Shown: positions 52,252 to 61,811 of the stretch, piece by piece
How the letters are laid out: each line of letters begins with the position of its first letter
How positions within the stretch are numbered: the stretch's first letter is position 1
From: Spongiibacter marinus
Lineage (GTDB): Bacteria > Pseudomonadota > Gammaproteobacteria > Pseudomonadales > Spongiibacteraceae
DNA length: 64,000 nucleotides
NCBI RefSeq assembly: GCF_016906995.1
Contig: NZ_JAFBBD010000001.1
Coordinates: forward strand, 467,767-531,766
Direction of reading: 5' to 3'
Notes under the pieces: generated by a model
The model's database searches: none
Seen by the model: only the letters and a program-made list of their open reading frames with translations
Told to the model about the DNA's origin: nothing
Made by a program: the position numbers and the translations under genes

Positions 52252-53427
52252 TTAGGGGCGATTTCGACCGAGCTGATCGTGACTGGATACCCATTCATCG
52301 GAAACTATGGCAGCCGCCAGCGATAGATCTCCGGCAAGGACGGTTGCCGCGATAATTTCCGCGAGTTTGTGGGCTTTGCCCTCACCGTAACAGCCCATCA
52401 TTTCCAAGCACTCACGCTGGGTCGCCAAGCCGGTGCCACCGCCATAGCTGGCGCAGATAATCGAGGGCAGGGTGACGGAATAATACAGGTCGCCATTGTC
52501 GGTAAGATCCATAAAGGCGATACCGGCGTGGGACTCAACGACATTGGCTTCGTCTTGTCCGGTGGCGATAAACATCGCGGCAATGCCGTTCGCCGAGTGC
52601 GGGCCATTGTAGGCTGAGCCAGCCAATAAGCTCCCAACAATTGTACGTTGGCGCAGGCGCACCATGCGTTCGGGTTCGGCGCGCATCAGGCTCTGCAGCA
52701 GCTCTTTTTTAATGACGGCTTCAGCGACCACCTTTTTTCCACGGCTGTGAAGCAGGTTCATATGGGAGTGCTTCTTATCGGTTTCTATGCCGCCCGACAA
52801 GGAAAAATTTTGAATGCCGGAGAAGTTTGAAAGGACCCACTGGCACGCTTTGTGGGTCGCTTTGCCCGTCATATTTTGGCCGGCGGCATCACCGGTTAGG
52901 TAGTTAAAGCGGGTAAACAGTTTATTGGCGATTACCCAGCTTTGAATATTTTCCAGTGTGCCAACGCGTGTTGAGCTTTCGGCCTCGGCTTTAATTGCCG
53001 CAAAATTTTCCTCAAGCCATTGTGATAACGCGCGTGCCTCGCGGGCAGAGGCAAGCTCAAACAGGGGCGCGCGCTGCATGGCTTCGCCAACGACGGTAAC
53101 AGTGCATCCTCCTGACTCGCTAACCAACCTCATGCCCCGGCTATACGAGGCGATCAACGTTCCCTCTGTGGTTGCCATGGGGATGTAAAAGTCGCCTTGA
53201 GCATGTTCGCCATTGATGCGATAGGGCCCGGCCACGCCCAGCGGCATTTGTACAACGCCGATAAAGTTCTCGGTGTTTCCCTCCACGCTTGCTGGGTCGA
53301 GAGAGTAATGCCGGGTGTTCGTCAGTGACGTACCCGTTTGCTCTTCAAGGAAACTGCGGCGTTGTTGCGCGGCCTGTTCCGAGTAGTCATTGCCTTTGAG
53401 GCGCGGGATACGCTTGCGCTCGCTCAT
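52252..53427 (-). CDS. Hydroxymethylglutaryl-CoA reductase
   Basis: A 391-residue HMG-CoA reductase catalytic domain. Conserved segments are ENFIGVVQMPLGVAGPYRINGEHAQGDFYIPMATTEGTLIASYSRGMR with the catalytic Glu, GDAAGQNM, SGGIETDKKHSHMN with Asp and Lys, GIAAMFIATGQDEANVVESHAG with Asp, and a C-terminal SSHDQLGRNR with catalytic His. It interconverts HMG-CoA and mevalonate. No other mevalonate-pathway gene is in the window, so it may act degradatively on mevalonate. Its stop codon region overlaps the next minus-strand gene by 4 bp at 53424-53427. Confidence 0.92.
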   Translation of the reverse strand: MSERKRIPRLKGNDYSEQAAQQRRSFLEEQTGTSLTNTRHYSLDPASVEGNTENFIGVVQMPLGVAGPYRINGEHAQGDFYIPMATTEGTLIASYSRGMRLVSESGGCTVTVVGEAMQRAPLFELASAREARALSQWLEENFAAIKAEAESSTRVGTLENIQSWVIANKLFTRFNYLTGDAAGQNMTGKATHKACQWVLSNFSGIQNFSLSGGIETDKKHSHMNLLHSRGKKVVAEAVIKKELLQSLMRAEPERMVRLRQRTIVGSLLAGSAYNGPHSANGIAAMFIATGQDEANVVESHAGIAFMDLTDNGDLYYSVTLPSIICASYGGGTGLATQRECLEMMGCYGEGKAHKLAEIIAATVLAGDLSLAAAIVSDEWVSSHDQLGRNRP

Positions 53428-54710
53428 CGGCGGTTGCCCTGTTCAATGGCAATGGCTGTTTGTTCGCCTTCACTACGGGCGATTACCACGGCGGCGCAGG
53501 AGTCGCTAAATACATTCACCGCGGTGCGCATCATATCCAGAATCCGGTCGGTCACCAGCAATAGGCCGATGCCCTCCAGTGGCAGACCAATGGTGCCAAG
53601 GATGACGGAGATGGCCACCAGGCTGGCGGCGGGAATGCCGGCCACACCGATCGAGGTTAGCAGGGCGACCATTACCACGGTGAATTGCTGGGCGAAGCTC
53701 AAGTCCAGGCCGTAGACCTGGGCGATAAACATGGCTGCTACGCATTCATACAAGGCGGTACCATCCATATTTACGGTTGCGCCTAACGGCAACACGAAGC
53801 CGCTGGTGCGTTTGGAAACACCGGATTTGTCCTGCACACACTCCATCGTAAGCGGCAAGGTCGCGGAGCTGGAGGCGGTGGAAAAGGCGGTGAGCATTGC
53901 CGGTGCCATGGCCTGATAGTGTTTGACTGGCCGTACTTTGCCTAGGTAGCGAAGCACCAGCGGCATGGCGACAAAGGCGTGTAGCGCCAGCGCCAGCGCG
54001 GCGGCAAAAAAGAATTTGAGCATGGGCGCAAAGGCGTCAAAGCCGGTACCGGCGACGGTTTTTGCCACCAGACCAAAAACCCCAATGGGGGCAAATTTCA
54101 TCACCCACATGGTCATGCTGGTCATAATATCCATCAAGCCCTGCCAAAAGTTAAGCTGAACTTCCGCGTGCTCGGAGTCGCTGCGGGCGAGGAAAAAGCC
54201 ATACAGCAAGCTGAAAAATATCAGCCCCAGCATTTGGCCATTGGCCGCTGCCGCGATCACATTGGGGGGGATCATGCGCTCAAACACTTGCACAATATCG
54301 GCGGCGCTGCGGCCTTCGACCTTGGCGAGGGTGGCGTTGAGCTCGGCGTTGTCGCTGCTCAAGCTGGCGGCGAGGGCTTCGGTGTCGCCGACGCCGGGCT
54401 GGATAATATTGACGACCGTCAGTCCGATCAGAATCGCAATGAGGCTGGATGTGGCGTAAAACAGCAGGGTTTTACCGCCCAGGCGCTCCAGATTGTCGCC
54501 GCCAATACCGGCCATGCCGCTGATAATCGAGGCGCTGACCAGAGGCACGATTAACATCTTCAGAGCGTTTAAAAACAGCGTGCCGAGAAAGGCGTATACC
54601 GCCAGTAATTTAATGCCGGCAATTTCGGCATCGGCGCCGCCGAGCATGCCAGCGATAACGGCGAGGGAAATGGCAATAGCAATTTGCCAGTGCAAAGCGA
54701 GTTTGGGCAT
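53424..54710 (-). CDS. Dicarboxylate/amino acid:cation (Na+ or H+) symporter, DAACS family
   Basis: A 428-residue GltP/DctA-type transporter starting ATG 54710 (MPKLALHWQIAIAI); the open frame upstream to 55094 is not family sequence. Blocks are NALKMLIVPLVSASIISGMAGIG, AAANGQMLGLIFFSLLYGFFL, TAFSTASSSATLPLTMECVQDKSG (serine-rich re-entrant loop), FVLPLGATVNMDGTALYECVAAMFIAQVYG, and VTDRILDMMRTAVNVFSDSCAAVVIAR. It lies upstream of and overlaps HMG-CoA reductase by 4 bp, so it may import the substrate used by that enzyme. Confidence 0.92.
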   Translation of the reverse strand: MPKLALHWQIAIAISLAVIAGMLGGADAEIAGIKLLAVYAFLGTLFLNALKMLIVPLVSASIISGMAGIGGDNLERLGGKTLLFYATSSLIAILIGLTVVNIIQPGVGDTEALAASLSSDNAELNATLAKVEGRSAADIVQVFERMIPPNVIAAAANGQMLGLIFFSLLYGFFLARSDSEHAEVQLNFWQGLMDIMTSMTMWVMKFAPIGVFGLVAKTVAGTGFDAFAPMLKFFFAAALALALHAFVAMPLVLRYLGKVRPVKHYQAMAPAMLTAFSTASSSATLPLTMECVQDKSGVSKRTSGFVLPLGATVNMDGTALYECVAAMFIAQVYGLDLSFAQQFTVVMVALLTSIGVAGIPAASLVAISVILGTIGLPLEGIGLLLVTDRILDMMRTAVNVFSDSCAAVVIARSEGEQTAIAIEQGNRR

Positions 54711-54790
54711 AGTGCGTCCGAATTTTTTATTGGTGGGGCCCAGCGTTTGACGGGCCTTTGCCGCACTCCAGCGTGCCGATGCCGTAGAGG

Positions 54791-55420
54791 CTAGTCCGCA
54801 ACGCGTTTGTGGGCACTGCCGCTGTACACATAACCGGCGATACGCGGGGCTTTTTCCAGATAGCGGCGCTCGAGTTGGTCGATGGCGAAATGGCCTTCTT
54901 GCAGTAACTCGGCAATGGGGCGGTTCAGGTGGCAGCCTCCGGCAAAGCGCTTCCAGACTGGCGTAATGCGATTTTGCCAGCGCGCCACCGCAGGTTCTTC
55001 TGACAGGCCGTGCTCGCAAAACAGCAGTTGGCCGTCCGGTTTGAGCACGCGGTGCATTTGCGCCAGTGCACTGCGCCAGTCGGGAATGGTGCACAGGGTG
55101 AAGGTTAACAGCACGGTGTCGACACTGTTGTCGGCCAGCGGGATCTTCTCGCCCGGCAGATCGAGCCAGCGTACATCCAAGGCGCTGGCGGCCAGGTTCT
55201 TTTGCGCTTTGCGGCGCATTCCCTCTGAGGGTTCCAGACCCCAGATGTAGTCCACCTTGCTGGCATCGTAGAGGGGGAGATTAATACCACTACCCATACC
55301 TACTTCCAGCACTGCGCCCTGGCATTGGGGCACCACGTCGCGGCGGGCCTCCATAACAGCAGGCATGGAGCAGGCTTTGTCGATCACAGCGGGTAGCACG
55401 TAGGTATCGTAAAGGCTCAT
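54791..55420 (-). CDS. Class I SAM-dependent methyltransferase
   Basis: A 209-residue methyltransferase starting ATG 55420 (MSLYDTYVLPAVIDKACS). SAM-binding motif I is VLEVGMGSGINLPLYD (about 34-49), then GLEPSEGMRRKAQ, NSVDTVLLTFTLCTIPD and LKPDGQLLFCEHGLS. It resembles the small YodH/PMT-type group that includes UbiE-like and phospholipid or thiol methyltransferases. The substrate is unknown. Confidence 0.87.
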   Translation of the reverse strand: MSLYDTYVLPAVIDKACSMPAVMEARRDVVPQCQGAVLEVGMGSGINLPLYDASKVDYIWGLEPSEGMRRKAQKNLAASALDVRWLDLPGEKIPLADNSVDTVLLTFTLCTIPDWRSALAQMHRVLKPDGQLLFCEHGLSEEPAVARWQNRITPVWKRFAGGCHLNRPIAELLQEGHFAIDQLERRYLEKAPRIAGYVYSGSAHKRVAD

Positions 55421-55535
55421 GGCGGTCTCGTTATTATCGTTTTGCAATGGCAAGGCAGCGTTATGCCCAGGCATTTCAGCACAGCGCTGATGCACTGGCA
55501 ATGTGCAAAGCGGACAGTAGCGCCTTTGTGCAGGC

Positions 55536-55565
55536 ACAAAAAACCCCGCCGTAGCGGGGTTTATT
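55536..55565 (-). terminator. Intrinsic terminator of the rubredoxin reductase gene
   Basis: Stem ACCCCGC/GCGGGGT (55543-55549 with 55554-55560), CGTA loop. On the minus strand it is followed by six T residues (55543-55538). It begins 24 bp after the stop of the rubredoxin fusion gene. Confidence 0.85.
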
Positions 55566-55583
55566 ATGCTCAGCCGTTAAGGC

Positions 55584-56957
55584 TTAGGGCATGATGGCGG
55601 GCAGTTCTTTCTGCAGCGCCATTTTTTGCTTGGTGCCTTCGCCGGTCAGTGCAAAGCCCAGCAGGTCGCCGGTGGCCGTGTCGACAAACTTGGCGACAAC
55701 ATTGTTGCCGTCTTGCTCGATTTGCCATTCGCCTTTCGCGTCGCGAGGAGCGGGAGACACGCACACGGGGCAGGCCGGTGTTTTGATGGTGACAGGCATC
55801 GCCGGGTAGCTCACCTCAGTCGGCTCGCCGGTGAGGGTTTTGGCCAGGGCGCGAGCCTGAGCCATCAGCGGTGCGACGTATACCAACACGTGACCAGCGA
55901 CTTCTGCGCAGTCACCCATGGCGTACACATTGGGTGCATTGGTTTCCAGCAGGCGGTTGGTCACCACGCCGCGATTCACTTCAATGCCCGCAGACTTGGC
56001 CAGCTCGACTTGTGGGCGAACACCCACGGCCGACAGTACCAGGTCACAGCTGATGGTTTCGCCATTGTTCAGTGTCACTTCCACACCGTTGTCGGCTTTG
56101 TTCACCTCGGTGACCAATGGGCCAAAGTGGAATTTGGCGCCTTTGTCTTCCAGTGCGCTTTGCACGGCTTTACCGGCAGCTTCTGGCAGCAAGGTGGGCA
56201 GGCAGTAACCCAGTGGGTCGACCGTTTCTACTTCGAAGCCACCATTGATCAGGTCGTTGGTGAACTCACAGCCGATCAGGCCGCCACCGATGATGCAGAC
56301 CTTCTTCACATTGTTGGCGTCGACGGCTTTGCGGAAGTCGTCGTAGTCCAGCAGGTCGTTGACCGAGTACACGTAGTCCTGGCCGTTGCCGCCAATAGGG
56401 GGGCGAATCACGTCGGCACCCAGTGCCAGTACCAGCTTCTTATAATGCACCTTGGTTTCGGCGTCGCCGGTGGAGATAGTTTGCGCCGCTGTGTCGATCG
56501 CCGTGACCTTGGTCATGGTCCAAACGCTGGCGTTGAGGTCTTCACCCATGCCGCCGGCGTCTTTCTGCGCCAGTGCATCGGCATCTTGTTTCTTGGTGTA
56601 GCCGGTGGACAGCATGGGCTTGGAGTAGGCGCGGCCGTCGTCAGCAGTGATCATTATGATTGGGGTTTCTTTGTCTTGCTTGCGCAGTTCGCGCACCAGA
56701 CCGTAGCCCGCCAAGCCCGTGCCGATGACCACGATGGGGGCATCCTGGCTGGCAGTAGAGGGTTCGTCGTGGTGAGGCAGGCTGCTGGGCTCAGACTGTT
56801 CGATCATTTCGAAGTCTTCTTTGCCTACGCCGCAGTCCGGGCACAGCCAGTCATCGGGGATATCTTCCCAGCGAGTACCGGGCTCAATACCAGAATCCGG
56901 ATCACCGGTTTCTTCGTCGTATACCCATCCGCAAACAATACATTCCCACTTACTCAT
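55584..56957 (-). CDS. Rubredoxin-rubredoxin reductase fusion
   Basis: A 457-residue fusion starting ATG 56957. Residues 1-55 form a rubredoxin: [46 protein letters not shown], with the four iron Cys in CIVC and CPDC. Residues about 70-457 are a pyridine-nucleotide FAD reductase: [20 protein letters not shown], the second dinucleotide fold [13 protein letters not shown], and [12 protein letters not shown]. It likely supplies electrons from NAD(P)H to a rubredoxin-dependent oxygenase or peroxide/oxygen-reducing partner. Rubredoxin and reductase are usually separate genes (AlkG, AlkT), so the fusion is notable. It is divergent from ubiC with 64 bp between. Confidence 0.92.
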   Translation of the reverse strand: MSKWECIVCGWVYDEETGDPDSGIEPGTRWEDIPDDWLCPDCGVGKEDFEMIEQSEPSSLPHHDEPSTASQDAPIVVIGTGLAGYGLVRELRKQDKETPIIMITADDGRAYSKPMLSTGYTKKQDADALAQKDAGGMGEDLNASVWTMTKVTAIDTAAQTISTGDAETKVHYKKLVLALGADVIRPPIGGNGQDYVYSVNDLLDYDDFRKAVDANNVKKVCIIGGGLIGCEFTNDLINGGFEVETVDPLGYCLPTLLPEAAGKAVQSALEDKGAKFHFGPLVTEVNKADNGVEVTLNNGETISCDLVLSAVGVRPQVELAKSAGIEVNRGVVTNRLLETNAPNVYAMGDCAEVAGHVLVYVAPLMAQARALAKTLTGEPTEVSYPAMPVTIKTPACPVCVSPAPRDAKGEWQIEQDGNNVVAKFVDTATGDLLGFALTGEGTKQKMALQKELPAIMP

Positions 56958-57021
56958 ACTCTTTCGTCCTGCCGTCATCGGTTTGTCTTATGCGGCCACC
57001 TTTATCGACACTCTGTGCCTT

Positions 57022-57708
57022 ATGGTTACGGCGGCGGCTGGCTTGCAAGTCGGCGGCGATTCACGCATTCTGCCGCACTCAGCGAATTGGCTGTCTGTGT
57101 ATCAACAGCCAGTATTCAGTGATCTAGCCACTGGAAGCCCGACATTGTACGCCCTTCGATTAAACCGATGCTACCGCCAAGAGCCCAACTGGCGGCCAGC
57201 TAATCAATTTGTAGGAGTTCCAGCGCTTCAGGACGACGCGCCCTGGCTGCTGGACACCGGCTCATTGACCGCCCATTTGCGCCGCCAATCGGCGGGAAAT
57301 TTCCGTGTGCAGGTGCTCAGCCAGCACTGGGGGCTACCGCGTTTGTCGGAGCGCAGGCTACTGGCCATGGGCGATCGCGACTGGGGTTTAATTCGCGAAG
57401 TGCTGTTGTGCTGCCACGACGAACCCTGGGTTTATGCCCGCAGTGTGATGCCAGCGCGCAGTTTAACGGGGCATCTGCGCCGCCTGCGAGGCCTGGACAG
57501 CCGGCCGTTGGGGCACCTCCTGTTCACCGACCGCTCGATGCGTCGCATTCCCTACGAGATCTGCCGATTGCCAGCCGCGCAGCTGCCTTTGGAGGGCTTG
57601 CCTGACCAAGAGGCGGCCTTGTGGGGGCGCCGTTCCTGCTTTGTTTTCGATCAGCGCCCGATCATGGTCAGCGAGATTTTTCTCCCCGAGTTTCAGCCGT
57701 GGTGTTAG
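57022..57708 (+). CDS. ubiC: Chorismate lyase
   Basis: A 228-residue frame whose C-terminal 160 residues match UbiC, which splits chorismate into 4-hydroxybenzoate and pyruvate for ubiquinone. Matching segments are WGLIREVLLCCHDEPWVYARSVMPARSL, LRGLDSRPLGHLLFTDRSMRR and LWGRRSCFVFDQRPIMVSEIFLPEF, with the conserved Arg and Glu. The N-terminal part is longer than usual (UbiC is about 165-190 residues), so the true start may be a later TTG (for example 57145). ubiA follows 51 bp later, as in enteric bacteria. Confidence 0.88.
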   Translation: MVTAAAGLQVGGDSRILPHSANWLSVYQQPVFSDLATGSPTLYALRLNRCYRQEPNWRPANQFVGVPALQDDAPWLLDTGSLTAHLRRQSAGNFRVQVLSQHWGLPRLSERRLLAMGDRDWGLIREVLLCCHDEPWVYARSVMPARSLTGHLRRLRGLDSRPLGHLLFTDRSMRRIPYEICRLPAAQLPLEGLPDQEAALWGRRSCFVFDQRPIMVSEIFLPEFQPWC

Positions 57709-57759
57709 CGCTCTGTTGATAGCGGCGGGACGCGTTATACTCTGCGCCTACGTTCAACG

Positions 57760-58653
57760 ATGAGTCACGGAATGAAGGTGCAGTTCCCACAATTTCGCCA
57801 GCAGCTTCCCCACTATTTAGCGCTGATGCGTGTTGATCGCCCCATTGGCACTTATCTTGTGCTGTGGCCAACCCTCTGGGCACTGTGGCTGGCGGCCGAG
57901 GGCCTGCCCGATTGGCATTTGCTGCTGATTTTCGTTCTGGGCACCTTTTTAATGCGCTCGGCGGGCTGTGTGATCAACGACTACGCCGACCGCCACATCG
58001 ACGCCCACGTAAAACGTACCGAAGCGCGGCCCTTTGCCACTGGCAGCGTGACGGAAAAAGAGGCGCTGACCGTGTTTGCGGTGCTGTGCGGCGCGGCCTT
58101 TGTGCTGGTGTTGTTTACCAATATTCAAACGATTTTGCTGTCGTTTGCGGCGGTGGCGCTGGCGGCGTGTTATCCCTTTATGAAGCGCTACACGCACCTG
58201 CCCCAGGTGGTGTTGGGCGCCGCGTTTGCCTGGGGTATACCCATGGCATTCTCGGCGCAGCGCGGTGAATTGCCGGCGAGTTTGTGGTTGATTTACATCG
58301 CCGTGCTGATGTGGACGGTGGCCTACGATACCTTCTACGCAATGGTTGACCGCGATGACGACCTGAAAATTGGCGTGAAGTCGACGGCAATACTCTTCGG
58401 CGACGACGACAAGGCGATCACCGCCATGCTGCAGGCCTCGGTGATTCTCGTTATGTTGCTGGTCGGCAAGCAATTTGCCATGAGCTTTATCTACTACGCC
58501 GGCTTGATGGCGGCCAGCGGCCTGTTTATCTACCAGCAAAAGCTCATTAAATACCGGGAGCGTGACAAGTGCTTCCAGGCCTTTCTGAATAATCACTACG
58601 TCGGCATGGCGATCTTTGCTGGCATTGCGCTGCACTATGCGCTGCCGGCATGA
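57760..58653 (+). CDS. ubiA: 4-hydroxybenzoate octaprenyltransferase
   Basis: A 297-residue prenyltransferase with about eight membrane spans. The two Asp-rich motifs are [23 protein letters not shown] (about 69-91) and [21 protein letters not shown] (about 190-210). It attaches a polyprenyl chain to 4-hydroxybenzoate, the step after UbiC. A second in-frame ATG at 57772 could be the start. Downstream genes are unrelated. Confidence 0.95.
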   Translation: MSHGMKVQFPQFRQQLPHYLALMRVDRPIGTYLVLWPTLWALWLAAEGLPDWHLLLIFVLGTFLMRSAGCVINDYADRHIDAHVKRTEARPFATGSVTEKEALTVFAVLCGAAFVLVLFTNIQTILLSFAAVALAACYPFMKRYTHLPQVVLGAAFAWGIPMAFSAQRGELPASLWLIYIAVLMWTVAYDTFYAMVDRDDDLKIGVKSTAILFGDDDKAITAMLQASVILVMLLVGKQFAMSFIYYAGLMAASGLFIYQQKLIKYRERDKCFQAFLNNHYVGMAIFAGIALHYALPA

Positions 58654-58709
58654 CATCGTGCGGCTTTGCTAGCGCGTATGCACAGCTGATGGTTTGTTGG
58701 ATATAGAAC

Positions 58710-59852
58710 ATGCTGGAATTGCAGTTTATCGACAGCATTCACCGCGTTGCCGCCGACGAGTGGAATGCGGTCGCCGGTGACGACTACCCGTTTTTGCAGC
58801 ACACCTTTCTAGCCGCGTTGGAAGACAGTGGCGCAACCACCGCCGAGACCGGCTGGCTACCTCAGCATTTGGTTATTCGCGAGGGTGGCGTGTTGTGTGG
58901 CTTATTGCCGCTGTATATCAAGTCACACAGCTACGGCGAGTATGTGTTCGATTGGGCCTGGGCCGATGCCTATCGCCGCCATGGCCTGGAATACTACCCT
59001 AAGTTGTTGTCGGCCATTCCCTTCACCCCGGCAATCGGGCCGCGCCTGTGCTTGCGCGATGACCTGGAGGCTGACGCGCTCTACAGCGTGGTGGTCGAGC
59101 AATTGCAGCGCCGCGCCGAACAGCTGGGTGCCTCCTCAGCCCACGTTCTATTCCCCGATGTTAACGACGCCGAGCGCTGGCAACGCGCCGGCTTATTGCA
59201 GCGCGTTGGCCCGCAGTACCATTGGTTTAATCGGGGTTATCAAAGCTTTGACGACTTTCTGGCGACCTTCAGTTCGCGCAAGCGAAAAAACCTGCGCAAG
59301 GAGCGTCGTACAGTGGCCGATCAGGGGCTGCGCCTGGAGCGCCTGTCGGGCAGTGATGTGAGCGAGTCGCAGTGGCGCTTTTTCTTCCACTGTTATCAGA
59401 TGACCTACGCCAAACGCAGCGGTCACGGCGGTTATTTATCGGAGGCCTTCTTTCAGGCCATTGCCCGGTCAATGGCAGACCGGCTGCTGTTGGTATTGGC
59501 CTACGAGGGCGATGTGCCGGTGGCGGCGGCCCTGAATTTTCAGGGCGCGGATACCTTATTCGGGCGCTATTGGGGCTGTATTCGCGAATACGATTTCCTG
59601 CATTTTGAAGCCTGCTATTACCAGGGCATTGAGCATTGCATTGAACAGGGCTTAAGCAAGTTTGACCCGGGGGCGCAGGGCGAGCACAAAATTCAGCGCG
59701 GCTTTGAGCCCATCACCACGTACTCCCAGCACTGGTTGGCCGATGCCAGTTTTAGCGACGCGGTGGCGCGCTTTCTTCATACCGAGCAGCGCCATATTGC
59801 TGAATACCTGCAAGAGGCTGCGCAGGCGCTACCCTTCAAGCAGGGGGAATAG
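58710..59852 (+). CDS. FemAB-like GNAT acyltransferase (COG3146 type)
   Basis: A 380-residue protein with two GNAT-like folds. Segments are FLQHTFLAALEDSGATTAETGWLPQHLVI, FDWAWADAYRRHGLEYYPKLLSAIPFTPAIGPRL, RKNLRKERRTV, and LFGRYWGCIREYDFLHFEACYYQGIEHCIEQGLSKFDPGAQGEHKIQRGF. They match the PF04339/COG3146 family often called peptidoglycan-like or FemAB-related; the substrate is not established. It is downstream of ubiA with 56 bp between and may be co-transcribed. Confidence 0.87.
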   Translation: MLELQFIDSIHRVAADEWNAVAGDDYPFLQHTFLAALEDSGATTAETGWLPQHLVIREGGVLCGLLPLYIKSHSYGEYVFDWAWADAYRRHGLEYYPKLLSAIPFTPAIGPRLCLRDDLEADALYSVVVEQLQRRAEQLGASSAHVLFPDVNDAERWQRAGLLQRVGPQYHWFNRGYQSFDDFLATFSSRKRKNLRKERRTVADQGLRLERLSGSDVSESQWRFFFHCYQMTYAKRSGHGGYLSEAFFQAIARSMADRLLLVLAYEGDVPVAAALNFQGADTLFGRYWGCIREYDFLHFEACYYQGIEHCIEQGLSKFDPGAQGEHKIQRGFEPITTYSQHWLADASFSDAVARFLHTEQRHIAEYLQEAAQALPFKQGE

Positions 59853-59858
59853 CGGGGC

Positions 59859-60242
59859 TTATTGCTGCGCTTTTTTCAGGCTGCGTTCCACCAATAGCAG
59901 GCAGGCGATAGGAATGAGGTAGCTACAGCTGATTTCCACCAGCATCAATACCTCGGTGGCGCTCCATTGGGAGTCGCTGCCGTACCAAAAAATGGCGACG
60001 GGTAAGATCACAAAGGTGAGGGTCGGCAGCAGCCGCCAGAGTGTGTAGGCCAGTCGGCTGGCGTCCTCGCGATCGGCGCGGCGGTAGCAGTAAAAGGTGA
60101 GCAGTACGCCGAATGCGCCCAGGGCCATCGCGCCGTAGTTGCCGAGCAGGCTCGCCAAGATATGGATGGCGGCGCCGAAGATCAGGCTTAACAAGCTAAT
60201 GTTAATTAAGCCGCGCAAGCTGCGCAGTTTGCTTCGCTCCAT
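59859..60242 (-). CDS. Four-span membrane protein of unknown function
   Basis: A 127-residue protein with four hydrophobic segments (about 13-33, 37-53, 66-86 and 96-118) and a basic helix at each end. I recognise no family. It lies 38 bp downstream of the U32 peptidase gene on the same strand and 6 bp from the convergent acyltransferase stop. Confidence 0.62.
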   Translation of the reverse strand: MERSKLRSLRGLINISLLSLIFGAAIHILASLLGNYGAMALGAFGVLLTFYCYRRADREDASRLAYTLWRLLPTLTFVILPVAIFWYGSDSQWSATEVLMLVEISCSYLIPIACLLLVERSLKKAQQ

Positions 60243-60280
60243 GGGCGTCTCCTGTTCGGCCTTTACTCAGCGTAACAGCC

Positions 60281-61594
60281 TCAACCGCCGGCGTGAATAT
60301 CCTTTACGATCAGCCCGTAACGCAGTGCCTGTTCGTCGAGTTGTCCGTCGAGAGGAATGCGCATGCGATGGCCGGAACCGGGAGCAACGTCTGCCGCCTT
60401 GCCGTTTTTGTCGAGCAGGGTGTTCAGGGTGAAGCGCTGGTTGCCCTGGGGCGTCATCAGTTGCACGGTATCGCCAACGGCGAAGCGGTTTTTCACGTCA
60501 ACGACAATATCGCTACCGCTAACATCCACCACTTCGGCAACAAACTGTTGCTGCTGGGCGTTGCTGCTACCCATCTCGTAATTTTGATATTCCTTGGGAG
60601 GGTGGCGCCGGTAAAAGCCTTCGGTGTAGCCGCGGTTGGCCAGGGTTTCCAGCTCGTCCATCAAGCCCATATCGAACTCGCGGCCGGCGACGGCGTCGTC
60701 GATGGCGCGGCGGTATACCTGAGCTGTACGCGCTACGTAGTAGTGCGACTTGGTGCGCCCTTCAATCTTCAGCGAGTGAATCCCCATTTCTTGCAAGCGC
60801 TGCACATGTTGCACGGCGCGCAGGTCCTTGGAATTCATAATATAAGTACCGTGCTCGTCTTCGTAGGCGGGCATGTATTCGCCGGGGCGCTGGGCCTGTT
60901 GCAGCAGCACCGGCTCGACCTGGGGCTGTGGCTCGTAGTTTTGCACGGCGATCAGGTCGCCGGTGGCATCTTCCTTCGCTTCGTGCGCTTGATACTGCCA
61001 GCGGCAGGCATTGGTGCAGGCGCCTTGGTTGGGGTCGCGGTGGTTCATATACCCCGACAGCAGGCAGCGCCCCGAGTAGGCGATACACAGCGCGCCGTGA
61101 ACAAATACCTCCAGCTCCATTTCCGGCACGCGCTGGCGGATCTCTTCAATTTCGTTCAGGGAGAGTTCGCGCGACAGAATCACCCGGCGAATGCCATTGC
61201 GATGCCAAAATTTCACGCTCGCCCAATTCACCGCGTTGGCTTGAACAGAAAGGTGGATGGGGAGGTCCGGCCAGCGTTCCTGAACGAGCATCATTAATCC
61301 GGGGTCGGCCATAATCAGTGCGTCTGGGCCGAGCTCCACCACGGGTTCTAAGTCGCGCAGATAGCTGCGAATCTTGTCGTTGTGTGGCGAAATATTCGAC
61401 GCCAGATAAAACTGCTTGCCCTGGTTGTGCGCCTCGTTAATACCAGTGGCGAGGGTTTCCAGGTCTTTGAATTCATTATTGCGCACGCGTAGGCTATAGC
61501 GAGGTTGGCCGGCGTAAACGGCATCGGCACCGTAGGCAAATGCGTAACGCATGTTGCGAAGGCTGCCAGCAGGAGAGAGCAGTTCAGGCGTCAT
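60281..61594 (-). CDS. trhP: U32-family peptidase, TrhP/YegQ-type tRNA hydroxylation protein
   Basis: A 437-residue U32-family protein starting ATG 61594 (an in-frame TTG at 61600 is also possible). Matching blocks are MTPELLSPAGSLRNMRYAFAYGADAVYAGQPRYSLRVRNNEF, VFVHGALCIAYSGRCLLSGYMNHRDPNQGACTNACRWQY with the four conserved Cys thought to hold an Fe-S cluster, and IHSLKIEGRTKSHYYVARTAQVYRRAID. The E. coli homologue, formerly YegQ, acts in prephenate-dependent 5-hydroxyuridine synthesis at tRNA position 34. It is likely the same here. Confidence 0.9.
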   Translation of the reverse strand: MTPELLSPAGSLRNMRYAFAYGADAVYAGQPRYSLRVRNNEFKDLETLATGINEAHNQGKQFYLASNISPHNDKIRSYLRDLEPVVELGPDALIMADPGLMMLVQERWPDLPIHLSVQANAVNWASVKFWHRNGIRRVILSRELSLNEIEEIRQRVPEMELEVFVHGALCIAYSGRCLLSGYMNHRDPNQGACTNACRWQYQAHEAKEDATGDLIAVQNYEPQPQVEPVLLQQAQRPGEYMPAYEDEHGTYIMNSKDLRAVQHVQRLQEMGIHSLKIEGRTKSHYYVARTAQVYRRAIDDAVAGREFDMGLMDELETLANRGYTEGFYRRHPPKEYQNYEMGSSNAQQQQFVAEVVDVSGSDIVVDVKNRFAVGDTVQLMTPQGNQRFTLNTLLDKNGKAADVAPGSGHRMRIPLDGQLDEQALRYGLIVKDIHAGG

Positions 61595-61811
61595 AATCAA
61601 AACCCGTATAAAAAACGCGGCTATAGTAACGTATATCGGCGTTGGGGGTGGCGGCTACAGAGAACAAATCTTCTGCAAAGCGGCAAACTTAGTGGAAAAA
61701 TACCAAGGGAGTGACTCTTTTCGCTAAACGTGAGTCGTAATATCGGTTAGTATCAGGGGCTATCAAGCCTTTGTTGAATGTAAATTTATAACTAATAACT
61801 GGGGGATTGCT

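Noticed and set aside
55626..57122. A 498-codon plus-strand open frame across the rubredoxin reductase gene
   Set aside because: It is the mirror of a well-defined rubredoxin/FAD reductase. Its His/Gly/Val-rich product is typical of antisense frames in GC-rich DNA.
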